A DNA stretch of 9,741 nt from Porphyrobacter sp. (GTDB lineage: Bacteria > Pseudomonadota > Alphaproteobacteria > Sphingomonadales > Sphingomonadaceae), in NCBI GenBank assembly GCA_014359685.1, contig JACIYY010000011.1, positions 1 to 9,741 on the forward strand, read 5' to 3'. The notes below the pieces were generated by a model. It saw only the letters and a program-made list of their open reading frames with translations. It was not told where the DNA came from and searched no databases. How positions within the stretch are numbered: the stretch's first letter is position 1; every line of letters starts with the position of its first letter. A program made the position numbers and the translations under genes. This document shows positions 7,678 to 9,741 of the stretch, piece after piece.

Positions 7678-9282
7678 ATGCTCGACTTTCCGCGCTGGAA
7701 GCGCCTGTTCCTGTGGGGCATCACGCTGATCGCGGTGTTCGCGGCGGTGCCGTCGATCGTGTCGCTGACCGGCGCGGGCTGGCCCTCCGCGCTGCCCGGC
7801 CCGACGGTCAATCTCGGCCTCGACCTGGCGGGCGGATCGCACATCCTGCTGGAAGCCGATCCGGCGCAGGTCGCGCGCCAACGGCTCGACACCATGGAGG
7901 AGGCGGTGCGCGATGCGCTGCGCACCGCACAGCCGCGCATCCGCCATGGCGAGATTTCGACCGCCGGCGGCCGCCTGTCGGTGATGCTGGAGGATGCCGG
8001 GCAGGTCGATGCCGCGCGCGACGCGATCGAGCCGCTGACCACCGGCGCCGGCCTCACCGGGCAGCGCGACTGGACCATCCAGGTGCTCGACGGCACCCGC
8101 GTCGTGGTCGCGCCGACCCAGGCCGGCCTCGATCTGGCGGTGACTCAGGCGATGGACAGCGCAACCGAGGTGGTCCGCAAGCGGATCGACGCGCTGGGCA
8201 CGCGCGAGCCGACGATCATCCGCCAGGGCGACAACCGGATCGTCGTGCAGGTCCCGGGGCTGGACGATCCGCAGGCGCTGAAGGATCTGCTCGGCCAGAC
8301 CGCCAACCTCGAATTCAAGCTGGTCGACACCAGCGTGCCGCTGGCCGACGCGGCGCAGGGGATGGCCCCGCCTGGCAGCGAGATCGTGCCCTATGCGCCC
8401 GGCACGCCGTTCGCCGGCAGTGCGATCGCGGTCGAGCGGCTGGGTGGCATCCGCGGCGATTCGCTGACCAATGCGCAGCAGAGCTTCAACCCTCAGACCA
8501 ACGAGCCGGTGGTGACGATCACCTTCGATGCGAACGGCGCCGCGCGCTTCGCCCGGCTGACCACGCAGAACGTCAACCGCCAGTTCGCCATCATCCTCGA
8601 CGGCAAGGTTCTGTCTGCGCCGGTCATCAACGAGCCGATCCTGGGTGGCACGGCGGAGATTTCCGGCAGCTTCACCGTGGAATCGGCCAACGCGCTCGCC
8701 ATCTCGCTGCGATCGGGCGCGCTGCCGGTCGATCTGACGGTGATCGAGGAGCGCACCGTCGGGCCCGATCTGGGCGCCGATTCGATCCGCAGCGGTATTC
8801 TGGCGATGACCATCGGCTCGCTGCTGGTGATCGCGCTGATGGTGGCGAGCTATGGCCGCTTCGGCCTCTATGCCACCGCAGCGCTGATCCTCAACGTACT
8901 GATGATCCTGGGGATCATGGCGGTGATGAACACCACGCTGACGCTGCCGGGCATCGCCGGCTTCGTCCTCACCATCGGTGCGGCGGTGGATGCCAACGTA
9001 CTGATCTACGAACGCATCCGCGAAGAGCGCAAGCGCGGCCGGCGGGTGATCGCGGCGGTGGAGACCGGCTATGCCGAGGCCAGCCGGGCGATCTACGACG
9101 CCAACGTCACCAACTTCATCGCCGGGGTGCTGCTGTTCCTGTTCGGCTCCGGCCCGGTCCGGGGGTTCGCGGTGGTGCTGATCATCGGCCTGTTCACGTC
9201 CGTGTTCACCGGCGTGACCCTGACGCGGATGTGGGTCGCGGGCTGGCTGCGCCGGGCTCGGCCCAGCGACCTGACGATCTAG
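7678..9282 (+). CDS. secD: Protein translocase subunit SecD
   Basis: SecD works with SecF in the inner membrane to complete protein export through SecYEG, using the proton motive force. The 534-residue product has an N-terminal membrane helix (about 9-28) and the motif VNLGLDLAGGSHILLE (44-59). A large periplasmic P1 region follows to about residue 365. Then comes the RND-type membrane block starting with GPDLGADSIRSG (362-373) and containing GIAGFVLTIGAAVDANVLIYERIREE (425-450), whose Asp438 matches the aspartate implicated in proton movement. Five helices in this block complete the usual six. The length is normal for alphaproteobacterial SecD and shorter than the 615-residue E. coli protein. 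The ATG lies 15 bases after yajC with only a poor GGGG ribosome site close by, which suggests translational coupling. Confidence 0.97.
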   Translation: MLDFPRWKRLFLWGITLIAVFAAVPSIVSLTGAGWPSALPGPTVNLGLDLAGGSHILLEADPAQVARQRLDTMEEAVRDALRTAQPRIRHGEISTAGGRLSVMLEDAGQVDAARDAIEPLTTGAGLTGQRDWTIQVLDGTRVVVAPTQAGLDLAVTQAMDSATEVVRKRIDALGTREPTIIRQGDNRIVVQVPGLDDPQALKDLLGQTANLEFKLVDTSVPLADAAQGMAPPGSEIVPYAPGTPFAGSAIAVERLGGIRGDSLTNAQQSFNPQTNEPVVTITFDANGAARFARLTTQNVNRQFAIILDGKVLSAPVINEPILGGTAEISGSFTVESANALAISLRSGALPVDLTVIEERTVGPDLGADSIRSGILAMTIGSLLVIALMVASYGRFGLYATAALILNVLMILGIMAVMNTTLTLPGIAGFVLTIGAAVDANVLIYERIREERKRGRRVIAAVETGYAEASRAIYDANVTNFIAGVLLFLFGSGPVRGFAVVLIIGLFTSVFTGVTLTRMWVAGWLRRARPSDLTI

Positions 9283-9292
9283 GAAAGCGATC

Positions 9293-9741
9293 ATGCGCCT
9301 GCTCAAGCTCGTCCCCGATAACACCAACATCAAGTTTCTGAAGTGGCGCGTGCCCTTCTACGCGGTCAGCCTGCTGCTGATCGCCGCCAGCTGGGCGCTG
9401 GTGCTGACCAAGGGGCTCAATTACGGCGTCGACTTTGTCGGCGGGCAGGAGGTGCGCGTCACCTTTGAGGATCGGGCCGAGGCGCCGATCGCCCAGCTGC
9501 GCGACCGCGTCGGCGCGCTCGGCTTCGGGGAGCCGGTGATCCAGCGTTTCGGCGATGCCAATTCGGTTTCCATCCGCGTGCCGCTGCCCGAAGGTGCCGA
9601 GGACCAGCCGGGCGCCGCAACGCGGATCGGCGACCGGGTGATCGCCGCGATCGAGAGCGATTTCGACAATGTGCGCCGCGACGCCAACGAGACGGTGTCG
9701 GGCAAGGTCGCGGGCGAGTTCCGGACCACCGCGCTCTACGC
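9293..9741 (+). CDS. secF: Protein translocase subunit SecF, N-terminal part (partial)
   Basis: The first 149 codons are present; the gene runs off the right edge. The product starts MRLLKLVPDNTNIKFLKW, has a first membrane helix (about 21-39) and then the SecF motif LNYGVDFVGGQEV (42-54), followed by the start of the periplasmic domain. It partners SecD in proton-driven export. The ribosome site AGGA (9281-9284) overlaps the secD TAG stop and is 8 bases before the ATG, so the two genes are tightly coupled. This completes the conserved order yajC-secD-secF. Confidence 0.96.
   Translation, partial: MRLLKLVPDNTNIKFLKWRVPFYAVSLLLIAASWALVLTKGLNYGVDFVGGQEVRVTFEDRAEAPIAQLRDRVGALGFGEPVIQRFGDANSVSIRVPLPEGAEDQPGAATRIGDRVIAAIESDFDNVRRDANETVSGKVAGEFRTTALY

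Noticed and set aside
7249..9333. Long minus-strand open frame (694 codons) opposite yajC and secD
   Set aside because: It is rich in Arg, His, Gln, Asp and Ala with no domain, which is the pattern of an antisense frame in GC-rich DNA; the plus strand encodes clear YajC and SecD.

Overview
The window is a GC-rich stretch of chromosome that looks like an alphaproteobacterium, most likely a sphingomonad. This rests on the zwf-edd Entner-Doudoroff gene order, the yajC-secD-secF order, an AmpG-type permease and general protein style. It is an inference from gene content, not a measured phylogeny. Most of the window is ordinary housekeeping DNA.

Positions 1-3912 (minus strand) read, in transcription order, rimO (ribosomal protein S12 methylthiotransferase), a soluble transglutaminase-like protein, zwf (glucose-6-phosphate dehydrogenase) and the first 12 codons of edd (6-phosphogluconate dehydratase). 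zwf and edd form the top of the Entner-Doudoroff pathway. The lactonase gene pgl is not between them.

Positions 3963-6340 (plus strand) carry a small four-helix membrane protein divergent from rimO, a 293-base gene-free stretch with three hairpins, and ampG, a muropeptide permease of the MFS type.

Positions 6341-7070 are the only accessory-looking part. Just after ampG lies a broken gene. One frame encodes the start of what looks like a Swt1-type HEPN domain and stops before the expected RNase motif. A second frame, one base out of register, encodes a compact conserved domain (DVNAGELHR ... RMVPCC ... LTIRYRLPR). About 200 bases further on is the 3' end of a tRNA-Pro(GGG) gene on the minus strand, with a good promoter upstream. 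A damaged defence-type gene beside a tRNA 3' end is consistent with an old integration scar, but no attachment repeat or integrase is visible.

Positions 7339-9741 (plus strand) hold yajC, secD and the first 149 codons of secF, a compact operon for the accessory module of the Sec translocon. I found no CRISPR array, insertion sequence or complete novel system. The frameshifted two-domain gene is the item most worth a second look.
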